DNA of 64,000 nt from Scytalidium lignicola (taxonomy: Eukaryota > Ascomycota > Leotiomycetes). The stretch spans positions 62,001-126,000 of the forward strand of contig NCSJ02000008.1 of the NCBI GenBank assembly GCA_002812745.2. The letters are read 5' to 3'. Positions within the stretch are counted from its first letter, which is position 1, and each line of letters opens with the position of its first letter. The notes under the pieces were generated by a model. The model did not search any database and had not been told where the DNA came from. It worked only from the letters and a program-made list of their open reading frames with translations. The position numbers and the translations under genes are program-made. Shown here in pieces: positions 45,972 to 58,289 of the stretch.

Positions 45972-46389
45972 ACGTAATTCCCGGACCTACCGAACTGCAA
46001 AATTTACTGCAAAATCGAACAAAATCATTTCATAATAACTCAAAAACCATAGAGATTTGCAAAATAAAACTTTGTAGAATAATATGTTATCATATTACAA
46101 CTCTAAATACTATGTTTTTTGGCTCCTCAAATATGCGTAACAGTATTATATTTGATTTTGGATATTAAAATTAGAGCTATTTTATTATATAGCCTGAACT
46201 ATATATACTAATCATATAAAACTATACAAAAATATTACACAATAATCAAATAGTCAAAATACAAAATTTAGTTAAATTTAATAACGTGGTTGTTGAGTTT
46301 TTAAAGAGTGAAGTTTCTCGATTTTGCGGTAAATTTTGCTGTCCAGTACACGTGTAGGTCCAGGTGTCCGGTAGGTCCGGGAATTACGT
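45972..46389. mobile_element. MITE-like element, 418 bp, 21-bp perfect terminal inverted repeats, TA-flanked
   Basis: The left end 45972-45992 (starting ACGTAATTCCCGG) is the exact reverse complement of the right end 46369-46389. A TA dinucleotide borders each side (45970-45971, 46390-46391), as expected for Tc1/mariner-type insertion. A second internal pair of 22 nt (45997-46018 and 46318-46339; core GCAAAATTTAC) matches with one mismatch. The right arm has an extra ~25 nt between the two repeat blocks. The interior is AT-rich and non-coding, so it is non-autonomous. Confidence 0.85.
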
Positions 46390-46793
46390 TACTAGATAAT
46401 TATTTCGCAACAATCTATACCGAAGCTCAAGCGTCAGAATTCTTCAAAACCTGCGGGTGACATTTACCCGGCGCTGATCGCCATAGAGTCATACCTGAAG
46501 CAGGATTCCCCCATCAGTTCTCACTCCACAAATAATGCAGTGCTCCACATAACCTTCCAACCATGTCCAAAGGGAGTACAGCACCTTCCTGGTGTACCCC
46601 ATGGAGTACCCCATGGATCATCTAGCAAACCGAATCTTACATGGAGCATCTCGGTTTAATATTCTGACGAAAGAATTCCAAGCTCTTATATAACACTCAG
46701 CTATGGTTTAACTACCATGCGACCTAGTACAAGAAATATAGGAGTGCTCTTTCAGGCCCGTTCTGTTGTCACATCTACATCTGCTTAAGCGCC
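46390..46793. other. Promoter region of sugar transporter
   Basis: Between the MITE-like element and the transporter start. It contains a direct repetition of GTACCCCATGGA-like sequence near 46595-46620. No gene seen. Confidence 0.45.
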
Positions 46794-48402
46794 ATGCATC
46801 TTTGGAAGCATAACTTTAGAGGCAAATATCTCGTGGGTGCTATTACTGCTGCATCATGTCAAGCTTTCCTCTTATTGGGCTATGATCAAGGTTCGTCAAC
46901 TGCTAGTATTTGTCGTTGAACAGAGATTGATCCTGCTATGTACAGGCGTTATGGCCGGCATTATCGGCGCCGATAATAAATTTGGGCGCGACTTCAACCA
47001 TCCAAGTCCCGATTTACAAGGTGATATCACTGGACTTTATGATATTGGCTGTGTTGTGGGGTCCATCGCATGTTACTTCATCGGTGATCGATTTGGCCGT
47101 CGATCAATGCTCATATGTGGAGGAGCAATCATGATCATCGGCTCAATAATCCTTGCGACGTCTCACTCTGTTGCCCAGCTTATCGTTGGCCGCATTGTGA
47201 CTGGATTTGGCAATGGCATGAATAGCTCTACGGCTCCTGTTTACCTGAGTGAATGCTCACCACCTCGAATAAGAGGTGCCCTCCTTACACTACAGGGAAC
47301 AGTCACAATATTGGGCGTCGTGATTGCTTACTGGCTGGACTACGGTACTTCTTACAGCGACGCTGGTTTTCAATGGCGTTTTCCACTCGGATTTCAAGCA
47401 ATCTTCGCTGTTTTTCTCATCCTGCAGGTAATTGGACTTCCAGAGACACCGAGATGGCTGGTGGAGAATGATCAATATGAAGAGGGTCGTGCTGTTACCG
47501 CTGCCCTTCTCGACAAGCCTTTGGATGACGAGGAGGTCACGGGGATATTGGCTGACATCCGCTCTCTCTTGGAGGAAGAATCTCGTGGTGGCCCTTTTCG
47601 CTTTCGAGAATTATTCACTATGGGCAAAACGCAAAACTTTCGACGGCTTTTAATTACCATCTCTGTTCAACTCGGTCAACAATTTACCGGCTCAAATATG
47701 ATCAACTACTACGCCCCCGTCATATTTCAAGAGGCTATGGGATTAAGCCGGAATCTTTCCTTGATCCTCGGTGGTTGTGCGCAATGCACTTACCTCGTTG
47801 GCTCAGCTATTCCGGTTTTCTTAATGGATCGATTCGGTCGACGTGTGTTGTTGATGGCATGTTCTGGGGGACTGTGTCTCTGCTTTGTCACGGTCACAAT
47901 CCTACTCTCTCTTGGGACTGTAGGCCCCGCTTATGGTGCAACTGTTTTCATCTTCATCTTTCAGCTTATCTACGGAATAGGATGGCTACCAGTGCCATGG
48001 TTTTATCCCTCAGAGATTAACACGACAAGAGTCCGAGGCAGGATGCAAGCAATCGCATCGGGATGGAACTGGATGGCCGTGTTTGCAGTTGTAAAGATTA
48101 CTCCGATCTCCTTTGCAAATATTGGTTGGCGAACTTTCATTATCTTCGCTGTGCTTAATGCCGTTTTTATTCCGATGATCTATTGCTTCTATCCAGAAAC
48201 AAAGGGTCTCAAGTTAGAAGATATTGATGAGCTCTTTCCTAAACAGAGCCTAACTGGAGGGGTGTTCACATCTGGTGGGCGAACTCTCCTCCCACCTCTA
48301 GAAGCCGAGGATACAGAATTAGCAAAGGCTGAGGCAAAGAAGAGAGTTACTACTGAGCAATACATTGAAGATACAACAAATAGCCCAGCTCCAGCGAGCT
48401 GA
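46794..48402 (+). CDS. MFS sugar transporter
   Basis: Exons 46794-46890 and 46946-48402 join in phase (LLGYDQ | GVMAGIIG) to give 517 aa. Sugar-porter signatures are complete: GYDQGVMAG in helix 1, GDRFGRRSMLI (loop 2-3), VGRIVTGFGNGMNSSTAPVYLSE, PETPRWLVEN after helix 6, QFTGSNMINYYAPVIF in helix 7, DRFGRRVLL, and PETKGLKLEDIDELF at the end. Twelve hydrophobic segments are visible. It should act as a plasma-membrane sugar/H+ symporter; substrate not predictable. The donor GTTCGT is a minor variant. It is the intact counterpart of the decayed transporter at 61654. Confidence 0.93.
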
Positions 48403-49442
48403 TATATGTTTTCAAGTTTTATTAACGGGATGGAGTCCTTATTTTGCTAATTTAATAAGGTTCTAATCCTCTTTACTATTAGATAGTATTGACGTTAAAG
48501 ATGGGAAGATTTTAGGTCATGGGCAACTTACACTTTCTGCATTTAACTTTAAATGTAATATCAGGATACTTTTTTTTATTCTTCAATAGCTGTGTTATGA
48601 AATAAGAAGCAGAGACCCGTATTATACAATAAGAAAATGAGCTGAGATTCAATATCTCTTGTAATCGTTTTATCTTTTTAGACACTATAATTAGTTCCAA
48701 ATTTATATTGTACAATATATGCGAGCAATACCCACCCCTCTTCGTCTCTAACAGCTGAATAAGGTTCTCATGATGATGTTTAACTGAGATGGAAAAATTA
48801 AACTAACTAGAAATTTTCATGTATCTGCTTCTCTTAGACGTAAGAGTATCATGGATAAGAAATAAAAATACACCTTTCTCTCTCTTAACCTAACATAAAA
48901 AAGCTACATTTTTATTGGCAGGCAAGTATATATCGTCCTCTTGGATGCCCATTATCTGCTACGAACGAGAGCTTCCAAGGGGCCGTAATCTGATAGGATA
49001 AAGATACTAATATTCATTTTGATCTTATATGCATTGTAATATGCAATAACAATAGCTTTTCCCTTTTTCGCTTTTAGCTTTCTCTAATTGCGCTTATTTA
49101 TCATACCCAACATTTATAATCGGGCTGAAAGCCTTGCAAATTGGTTACACAATCCTTGGCGAAACCATTTAGATTGAGGCTTTCCTCTGGCTAGACCTGA
49201 TAGCGTGAGGCATCTGTGTGTGATACACGTGTACCTCTCACAAATGGATGTTTGGCTGTGGGCATAGAATTTTAAGCTGAGAACGAAAATCAAAACGATA
49301 TCATCAGCAAAACACCACATCAACCTCTCACCGTACCCTGTCGAGTGTAAAGAAGTCCTGGAACCTGCGCTAATTCGGAGTTTTACTCTGCACGGACTTA
49401 TGTATTTATTTGTTATTTAAGAAGATTCGTAACATACTCAAA
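48403..49442. other. AT-rich intergenic
   Basis: No supported gene in ~1 kb. The frame at 48512-48715 is Lys/Ile-rich noise typical of AT-rich DNA. The promoter of the NACHT-TPR gene should lie near the right end. Confidence 0.5.
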
Positions 49443-52400
49443 ATGACGTCTCCTCCAGGTGCCGTAGGACTAGTGGCGAAGGTCTGGAAAGAAGCAGTCG
49501 AGGTATCTTGTATTCTATCATTTTATTGAATAGCTCCTTATATTAATTGTTATATCCATTCTTCGTAGTATTACAACAATGAGTTAGCACGAAATGCTTC
49601 GATGCAGATCATCGATCCGACTCCTAGTCAACGAGGAAGGAGTGATGCGACTCTGAACGATGACAACCCGAGGGCCACGCTTGAGCAGCTCAAAAAAACT
49701 ACTCAGGAAGCCATAGCATTGAGCAAACAAAATAAATGGGGTGTGACTTCTAAGTTGGAGCACGTGTTAAGATGGATGGATGAACACGCGGTAGTAGGGG
49801 ATATAATGATGCAAGAACAACCACACATAACGGCAATTGTGTGGGGAGGGTTTAGATTCTTTCTAAAAGTATGGATAATCCTAGGAAGAATAGGTAGAAT
49901 TGATCCAAGCATCTTGGCTAATATGAGGTAGGTTGCTGTCAGAGATATTGCTTCAGAGAATGCGTTATCGGAAATTGCAGACGTGCTTCAAGCTACTACT
50001 CGCTGGGAAGACTACCTAGGATTTTATCCACGTGCAGATCGCCTACAAAAAGTATTAGTGAGGCTTTTTGGGTATACCTTGAGTCTTCTAATCGAAGCGC
50101 GAGTGTCTTGTCAAAGAAAACTGCCTGGTAAGGCATTGACTAGAGAGCTGTCAAAAGCAGACTAAGCTAAATCGGCCATAGAGCACTTCTTTGTTTCGAT
50201 GTTATTGTTCAGGGACAATTTTAGTAATGTTCTTGACACAATCAAGAAGCTTACTGCTGATGCAGTCAGTGAACTTACAGTTGCCCGGACAAAAGGTATC
50301 TAGGAAAAGAATTTTTTTTTGTTGAATAAAACAACCGTAATGTTACGAGCATAATTGGAGTAGTAAGAAAGGCGTTGCAAAGGAAATATTTACTATAATC
50401 GCGGTGCAATTACATGCTTATCTCTATAAAATCTAACTGAGTTTTACTGACACGACCCAGAGCAGCAGGAGTTAGACAGACTCCAACGAACAGAGTTTGC
50501 TTTGGCACAAGCTGAGCGAGACGCACAAAGCAGTTTCCGAGAACGTAAGAATAATACAATCTATCTTCACAGTACTTTTCAAGTGTACTGATAAATTATA
50601 CATATCAATAGGCGGGATTACAATCTTGAACAAGGTAATGGTGAAGACTGATTTGAGATGTGATCAAGATCAAATCCATAGGCTTTTAGAATGGTTCCAG
50701 GCGTCTAAGATGTCTAAGACACCCGAGCAATACCGAGAACCCGGCACTTGTGCTTGGATATTCGACCATCCGACCTATAAATCATGGGAATCTGCTCACT
50801 GCCTCCATCCTCTTTGGTTGCATGGTAACCTTGGTACGCTTTTCTTTCCTCGCTATCGTACAATATTGACCTATTGAACATAGGCTGTGGCAAGACAGTT
50901 TTGGCATATTACCTAGAGGAAACTCTGGGCAGAGAAGCGCCCTGTTTCTCTTATTTCTTCAACAAGTCAGCTGAAGATGTCTTGACGCGCCCAAAAGCCC
51001 TTGTTAGCTCATTCATTTGGAAAATCCTTAGGCGACATGTATTCCAAATTCGGACTATGCCTAGATCATTACTCAATGTCCTGTTCGATCTTGCAGGAGC
51101 CCATTCCTCAAGTATGGACTGCTCCTTCCAAATTCTCTGGAATGTATTTGTGCCTCTGATCCGAGAATACAGTTCATTTTCAATTATTATCGACGGCCTA
51201 GATGAATGCACCGAGAATCCTGAACGAGGTAATTTACTTCATGGCTTGCGTGATTTATCAATGGAGCCAAACTCAAGAATAATTATTCTTTCAAGATTCA
51301 ATACTAGTTTTCAAAATTCCCTAGGGAATCCTGAGGAAATTTCGGTGGATGCAAGTACGGTTAGTAAAGATATCCGTACGATGATAGAGGCAGAGATCAA
51401 GAGAACACCAAAGCTAGAAAGTGTGAAGGACAAACTCCTGGATAGATCTAATCCATCGGAAGGGATGTTTTTATGGGCTAAACTCATGCTCAATCATGTT
51501 AAGGGTGCCCTCAATTTCAAGTCTCAAATTGCTTATTTGGATTCCTTTCCTCCAGATCTATATCGCGCCTATGATAGCTACTCTATCAAGCGGGGTGAAA
51601 CTTTGGATAGTAGATCTCGTCAGATACGGCGCGAAGTTTTTATGCTCCTTCTAGGAAGTCTCCAGACATTCACAGCCGATGAGATATCGGAAATCATGGC
51701 ACTGACTCCTGATACCGAACAAGTCTTGGCCGGTAGCTTGCTTCTAGATCCTCGTGATGATATCCTAAAGCTGTGCTATCCATTTGTTAAACTAGTCGAT
51801 AGTCGATTTCAACTCATCCATGCTTCAGTTAAGGAATACCTTTTATATTCGCAACCTGGTAATTCAAGAAATCACCAAAACGAACAAAAGAAAGATCTCT
51901 TACATTTCGATAATTCCCAGATTAATGAGTACTTAGCCATCAGATGTCTTTGTGAGTTGTCTTTAGCAGAATATTCGTCTTTCGACACTATCTCTATATT
52001 GGTGGAGAACAACTTAGCCATCAGAGATACAGATTACTCCAGCGAAATTAGTAGTATTGGAAGGACGTTCTACAAATATGCTTGTCTACATTGGCATACT
52101 CATTTGATGGCAATCACTCAGCCAGGCCACAAAATTTTAACACTACTTCGGAAGTTTCTGCATAGCATACAAGTGGTCACCTGGTCTGAGACTTTATACC
52201 AGCTTAAAGGTGGTATTGATGATGGCCCCATAATCGAGGTTCGCTCTCTCCTTCTGTCTTGGAAGGCTCTGCAACCTTATGAAATTCAGAAGACAATGCA
52301 TGTTGAAGACTTTATTTCTACTTGTTACAGGACTGCAATCAGTTCGATGAGCAAAAGCCGTGACCTCAAATCGAAAGCCTTGCTCCTTGGTTCAAGACTT

Positions 52401-53519
52401 GCAGAGTCCTATCTGTGGTATGGAGACACAGAGGCAGCCCACGCAGTATTTCAAGACGTATCAAGGGGGCTTGAAGAGGTTAATGGGGCTGTTTCACGAC
52501 TTTCCTTAAATCAAAGGACCAAGATGGCCATGTGTTCAACTCATAAGGTCGATCTAAAAGAAGCCACTAAGGAATTATTTAACGTCATGAGACTCCAGCA
52601 ACAACTGCATAGCGACTATGTTAAAGACGTCTTTATGACTATGAGTAATCTTGGGTTGAGTGAGATCTTCCTGGGCGACTTCAAACAAGCAGAAACACAA
52701 CTTCGGCAATCATCTAAAGGCCTCTTAGACACATGTAGCCAGACAGGAAAAGAATACCTCTATAATCAATACTATTTGGGTCTAGCTTTACTGTGGCAGA
52801 ACCGAGCTTGCGAGGCGTTCTCTCTGTTTGAGGAAACTTTGCAAGTTTGGATGCGAATTTGTGGCCCTGACAATCCCGCAACTCTAATGACACAGAGCGC
52901 TTACGCAGCATCATGTCGAAAGCTACGTAAATACGAATGTGCAGATAAGCATTATCGTGAGGCTTTAACAGGTCGCCAATTGAGTTGTGGTCTAGAGCAT
53001 TTTGCTACCGTTGATGTCACAATTGGCTATGCATATCTGAACTTCGATATGGGAAGATATGAAGTTGCTAAGGCACTAGTAGACCAAATCGAACCGCTGG
53101 AGATTCTGCAATTCCCAGAGCATATCGAGAGGAAGTATCAGGTTGCTCATTTAAAAGCAAAGCTTATGTCTCAGTTAGACTGCAAGGAGGAAGCTCTGAG
53201 GATTCTGCAAAAATTATTCATGTCACCACGGCCTTGCCGTGAACTTCTGTGGGCCCGGATTACACTGGCAAACCTTCTTGGAGAGGAGGGAAGGGTCAGC
53301 AGGGCACTAGAATATTTCGACAATTTGATCTGCCCTGATCAGTCCCGCAATCGCCTTCGTGTGAGAGATGAAAGACGGCTAGTAAAAGCCGCGATTATGT
53401 TAGCTCAGAAGGGACATGCTCTAAAAGCTAGTAAGTTGTTAGGAAGTAGAGGGTATAGATGGCAACGGACGGCTGATTTTTACGTACTGCCCGGAGGACC
53501 GTTCGTTGATACAACTTGA
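49443..53519 (+). pseudogene. NLR-like NACHT-TPR protein with two in-frame stop codons
   Basis: Exons 49443-49502, 49569-50295, 50461-50544, 50612-50833 and 50884-53519 join in one continuous phase (1243 codons), but the N-terminal exon 2 contains TAG at 49929 and TAA at 50163. Residues ~1-260 are an all-helical STAND N-terminal-like region (HAVVGDIMMQEQPHITAIVWGGFRFFL, LSEIADVLQATTRWEDYLGFYP). The NACHT P-loop LWLHGNLGCGKTV (~360-370) is split by an intron; Walker B is SIIIDGLDECTEN. Around residues 850-1200 are TPR/kinesin-light-chain-like repeats (GPDNPATLMTQSAYAASCRKL, YECADKHYREAL). The 3' 2.6-kb exon is fully open, so decay is limited to the N-terminus, or the stops are base-call errors. 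A short protein starting after the stops is conceivable. Confidence 0.85.
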
Positions 53520-54951
53520 CAGATATTATCGGTGGAAGAAGAGATAAGGGATTTATTTGCTTAACTTTATCTTTTCTTTCCTTTTAGAATGTAGAACCTC
53601 ATCCTAACAAGTTTATGTAATTTACGAAAATTGACATTCTAGGTTAAATTCTCTCTTTCGCTCTACACGTGTAATATCAGCGAACCTTGAAATTTACTAT
53701 TCTAATTTTACAACATTTTTTATTTATATCACATGTTAAAAACCGACTTAATAATAAACGCAACTCTAACGATGATAGTTTATGTTAGAGAATCCTAATT
53801 GTAGAATAGCAAAAGCACTGTAGAATCCATGCTATGGGTCTGGGGAAAGTCGAGTTACCTACTACAAAGATAATTTCAGCCTCACTATTTAGTTATTGGA
53901 CAAGCTTTACTTTCTCAACTAAGCCCAAGGCTTCCAATCATACATGTAGCGATCGGGCGATTACACAGCCAGCAACTTATCACCCTCTTCTACAGCTCCA
54001 CGTAAGTACATTCACACAGGCGTTATATATGTCGGCGTAATTGTCGCCTCTTTATTTGGAGGACCAACTGTTTCTTCCATACATCCTGTACAGGCTTAGA
54101 TTAGATCATCTGTAATTCCCCCAATCTCGACTTACTCTTCAAGATGCTTGGGATATCCTCCTATATTGGGCAGTAATGATCTGGCACGAATGAAATGCTG
54201 CATCGAATACATTTCGTTTCTCTTTAATGATTGCATGCTGCAGGTTGACTTGTCTTGCAGCTCATACCAAGGCTCCGATGAGAAAACACAGAATGCGCCT
54301 CAGCCTCGATGAGAATCGAAGCCCTAAGAAAGTGCAGGAATCATGGCGATCAATTGTTGTTAATCACAGAATCAAAATTAGTGTGTTCATCTTACGTATG
54401 GTATCCTCAATCTCCGGCGTATCTCGATAAGACGCGTAGGTTGATATTGGAGAAACTTTTGTCATTCCCATCGCCATAGTACCTGTCCTGACCCTGATGT
54501 TTTAGCATAGAATTCATTCAAAGCCTTAATCCTAACAATCTGCCACCATCTCTTAGAACAGTTATAGGTCGAACTTTATACCTTTTCCTAGAGTATGATA
54601 AAGCCTTCTACATATTTGAGTGTAAGCAAGAATCTTTAATATTATCCCCTAATTTCATTGAGTAAAGCCCCATAGTTGTATTGATTTTCATATTCTCTTC
54701 ACCATCATCTTCTTTAGCTATAAGGGTTGTCAAAGAGGACTGCTATCAGTAGACACCACGCCCTCCAACCTTTTCGTGGAGGGCATTGATCACACGGTCA
54801 CCAAGGAGTTGGATGGCTCAAGAAGGTGGGGTCTCAGTAACCATCACTATAAAGACCTGCTTCCATACCTTCAGGATACACTGCAGCGTGTCTTCATCAA
54901 CCTCATACCATCACCGAGTCACAGCCTTGCTGCCACCTCAGCTAATCTGCC
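53520..54951. other. 1.4-kb interval, no supported gene
   Basis: Frames at 53834-54040 and 54227-54430 show no motifs. The left 250 bp are AT-rich. The promoter of the next small gene is at the right end. Nothing recognisable as a mobile element. Confidence 0.5.
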
Positions 54952-55244
54952 ATGTCTTCACCACCACCACAACCCGGGCCAGTAAGTCCAGCAGCATTGC
55001 TCGGCCTTGAAACGAAATATCTAACTTCGCTATGTAGTTGTGCGCAGCTGGGTGCCGACCTCGCCCAGACTCAGAGACCTGCGCATGTGGATTCGGCTAT
55101 GTCAATAGCGAGGGAGTATGGGTTGGGGGGGACCAAGTACGCGCTGGTCTTGCAGCACCACGCCCCGAAGATGCTGAGCGTTTGGAACTCTATCGAAAGC
55201 AGCAATCCGCTAGCCAGAGCAAAGGTGCTAACACCACCCAATAA
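54952..55244 (+). CDS. Small cysteine-containing hypothetical protein (78 aa)
   Basis: Exon 54952-54981 encodes MSSPPPQPGP; a 56-bp GT-AG intron (GTAAGTCC ... TATGTAG) leads to exon 55038-55244 in phase 0. The product has four Cys in CAAGCRPRPDSETCACGFGY, then VNSEGVWVGGDQVRAG and a charged helical tail (EDAERLELYRKQQ). No signal peptide, so the cysteines may bind metal rather than form disulfides. The consensus intron, Pro-rich start and compact Cys/Gly core support a true gene. Function unknown. Confidence 0.55.
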
Positions 55245-56004
55245 GGGAGTTTCACGGCCCTGCTGCCCTCCCTCCTCTAATACGTTTTTGTGGTTCCACC
55301 AATATCATGTCATCTCCACGCATGTCGCTCGGCAGCAGGACAGCTTGGTTAAATAAATTGGTGGCAAGGGGTAAGGGGTCAAGGGGAGAGACGTTTTCCA
55401 TTTGGGAAGAGCCAGCTCTGACACCAGCAAGGCTCTGCCTTTTTTTATTGTTATTATTTAAGCCACAGCGAGAATCGCCCTGCATCTAATGCTCACATAT
55501 GATGAATGCTTGCACTTACATGTATGTGGTGCAACGTTAACATTAGCCCTTTGTTGTTTGCTTTTTGTTGTTTGTTGTTAGTGGTGGTGGTGCTGTGGTT
55601 ATTGTTTGGCTATTTAATTGCTGTACACCATTAAGTTAATTTATTCCATTGTGCTCTAGCACACATACCATCCATCAACACTGCCCCGTGACTTCTCGCG
55701 ACGATACTTGTGTATTTTCCCCTCAGAGCCGTATCAACAGTTAAGATGGCCAGTGTTATTTTCCGTCCAGCACCACGAGCATTAATGTCCGCCCCATCCA
55801 GAAAGGGGAGCCTCATATTACAGTGATTCCGTAGTGGGAGATTCATTTACTGCAATGAAACACTGCAGCCCGTGGGTTTCCGCGTCTCACCTCTGACAGG
55901 GCTAGGCCAAAACCCTAGCCGTGACCAGTGAGAATCAAAACCCTAAAACCTCCTCGCACCCACAACAATATTCGTTTTCGCTCGACGACGGTCGCAGCTC
56001 TGAG
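55245..56004. other. Intergenic, promoter of TAP-like hydrolase
   Basis: This contains a TTTGTTGTTTG repeat run near 55550-55610 and no motif-bearing frame. The hydrolase frame is open back to 55921 but only from a GTG, so the region is treated as 5' UTR/promoter. Confidence 0.5.
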
Positions 56005-58289
56005 ATGACGGGGTCGTCGGGGAGGAGGAAACGCCATCGGCAAATTGCCCACGACTGTGTGGTTCTCGCCGCTCTCATCATCGGCCTCCTGTGGTTAATA
56101 TCTCCCCAACCGCCAATTCGCAACAATAGTGGCGCCTTCTCCTGGTCTCCCCTAGCACATGATGGTAGAGTCGAATTGGGTCAATTGAATCCACTATTAC
56201 AGGCCGAAGATTTCCAGTGGTTGAAAGTACGTATCCGTCCTCTTCCTTGGTTACTACGGTACGAAAACGTTTTGCTTAGGGCCTTTGCTGACACTCCTTA
56301 AAGTTGGTTCCGGCGACAGTGCTGGTATATTCAACTTGTTTCAGGGACTTCAAATGCGCACGACTCCGAGTTCCCTTCGACTGGAATGACCTGACCGGAG
56401 ATACCGACACACATGTCGACATTGCTGTCATCCGACTTCCAGCACGTGTTCACGTTACCGATCCACGATATGGGGGAGCCATCATTATTAATCCAGGCAA
56501 GGGTCCCTATATTTCAATAGCAAAGATAAGAAAGCAAAAAAGTTGTACATTCTAATAAGGATGTTCCAACAGGTGGTCCAGGTGTATCCGGTGTCGGTGA
56601 GATCCTGTGGGCTGGGAAGAGATTCCAGCGCATAGTCGATTCACCCTTGGACCCACTCTCAGCTCCTGAATCAAGCAAATATTTTGATATTATTAGCTTT
56701 GATCCTCGTGGTATTAACAACACAACACCACGCCTGCAATGTTATCCAACGGCTGCAGCAGAAATGCGCTGGGAGTATCAACTATCCACCCAAGAGACCA
56801 TTGATCACTCAGACACTGCCTTTGGAATCGCATGGGCAAGAGCAAGAGCTATGGGTCAGAGCTGTCTTCACAGTAACTCTAGTCTGGACTCTGCTCGTTT
56901 GAGTAACTTCACCAACACTACTCCAACTGCTGCAGACATGGTCGAAATTATTGAGCAGCACGGCAACTGGCGCAGCCAAACAGCACGAGCTTGGCTTGAT
57001 AAGGCATGCGAGAAGACCAAGGATACCGTTGATCGCCACTCAATCATTTCTCGTACTCAGTGGACACCGGGCCAAGAAAAACTACAGTACTGGGGATTTT
57101 CTTACGGTACAGCCCTTGGATCTACATTTGCCACCATGTACCCTGAAAAGGTTCGACGCATGATCCTTGATGGCGTCATTGATATAGATGACTACTTTCG
57201 TGGAGAATGGTTGAAGAATCTTCAAGATACTGATGCTATCATGAACAGGTTTTTCGAATATTGCTATCAGAGTGGGCCAAATGCATGTGCTTTCTATGAC
57301 AAATCTCCTGCACAAATCGAGCAGAATCTGGAGCTGTTACTTCAGTCACTCCAGCACCAGCCAATGCCAGTTCCGGGAACGGAAACAATAGGTCCTGACA
57401 TCATTACCTCATCAGATGTCATGCGGTTAATCAAAACGACTTTGTATAGTCCGCTTGAGATGTTTCCATTCCTAGCTAATCTACTTGCAAACTTGATGAA
57501 GGGTAATGGATCTGAATTTGCAGTTTACAAAGCGGAATATACTCTACCACGTTGTCCGTACAAAAATGGAGATCAAGGATCATATGAATGTGACCCTGAT
57601 GGCTTTTCGTGGGAAGGATTTACTAGTATTTCTTGTACAGATGGCAATGATATTTCCAACATGAGCGCAGAAACCTTTAAAGAATATACTCAAATTCTCC
57701 GAAACCAAAGTCGGTGGATGGGCGGTACATGGGCGGAGCTTCGTTTGAAATGTGTTGGATGGGATGCTACCGCAGCATGGAAACTCGAGGGTGAGGATAT
57801 AAGAAAAACACGAGCTGACTACTGAGTTGCTAAAGATATCATCCAGGTCCAATTGTAGCCGCGACACATCATCCGCTGCTTCTACTAGGAAATACCCTAG
57901 ATCCTGTCTCCCCAATCGCAAAGTCAGTCAAGTTTTCGGGATCATCATCCACGATGAATTCTTTTAACTAACACTCCATAGCGCACACAATGCCACCCAC
58001 CGATTCAAAGACTCTGTGGTTCTTCAGCAAGATACAGAAGGGGTAAATTGGCCATTCAAATGCTACTCATGCTATTACCTCCTGCTAACTTAAAAATGTC
58101 TTCCAGCACTGCTCCTATGCCGCTCCATCTGCATGCACCGATTCCGTTATCAGAGATTACTTCTCCACCGGCACACTTCCTCCCGTTGGCAAAATATGCA
58201 CTCCTGATGCGAAACCTTTCTCTGGCATATCAAACTATGCGGGCCACCAAGAAATAGCACTTCGAACTCTCAAAAATAAACCAATCTAG
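56005..58289 (+). CDS. Membrane-anchored TAP-like alpha/beta hydrolase (tripeptidyl-aminopeptidase-like)
   Basis: Six exons: 56005-56230, 56320-56496, 56573-57790, 57847-57922, 57982-58042 and 58107-58289 (646 aa). A basic N-terminus (RRKRHRQ) precedes one hydrophobic anchor (CVVLAALIIGLLWLI), predicting a type-II membrane protein. CARLRVPFDW and INPGGPGVSG (oxyanion strand) are typical. The Ser nucleophile is in YWGFSYGTALGS, the Asp in LGNTLDPVSP (exon 4) and the His in DTEG|HCSYAAPSACT (exons 5-6), so the triad is complete only with the C-terminal exons. The final NYAGHQEIALRTL matches the TAP C-terminal helix. Intron 2 uses a GC donor (CAG|GCAAGG), and splicing restores NPGGPG. The position of intron 1 is less certain. 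It probably cleaves N-terminal tripeptides or esters outside the cytosol. Confidence 0.88.
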
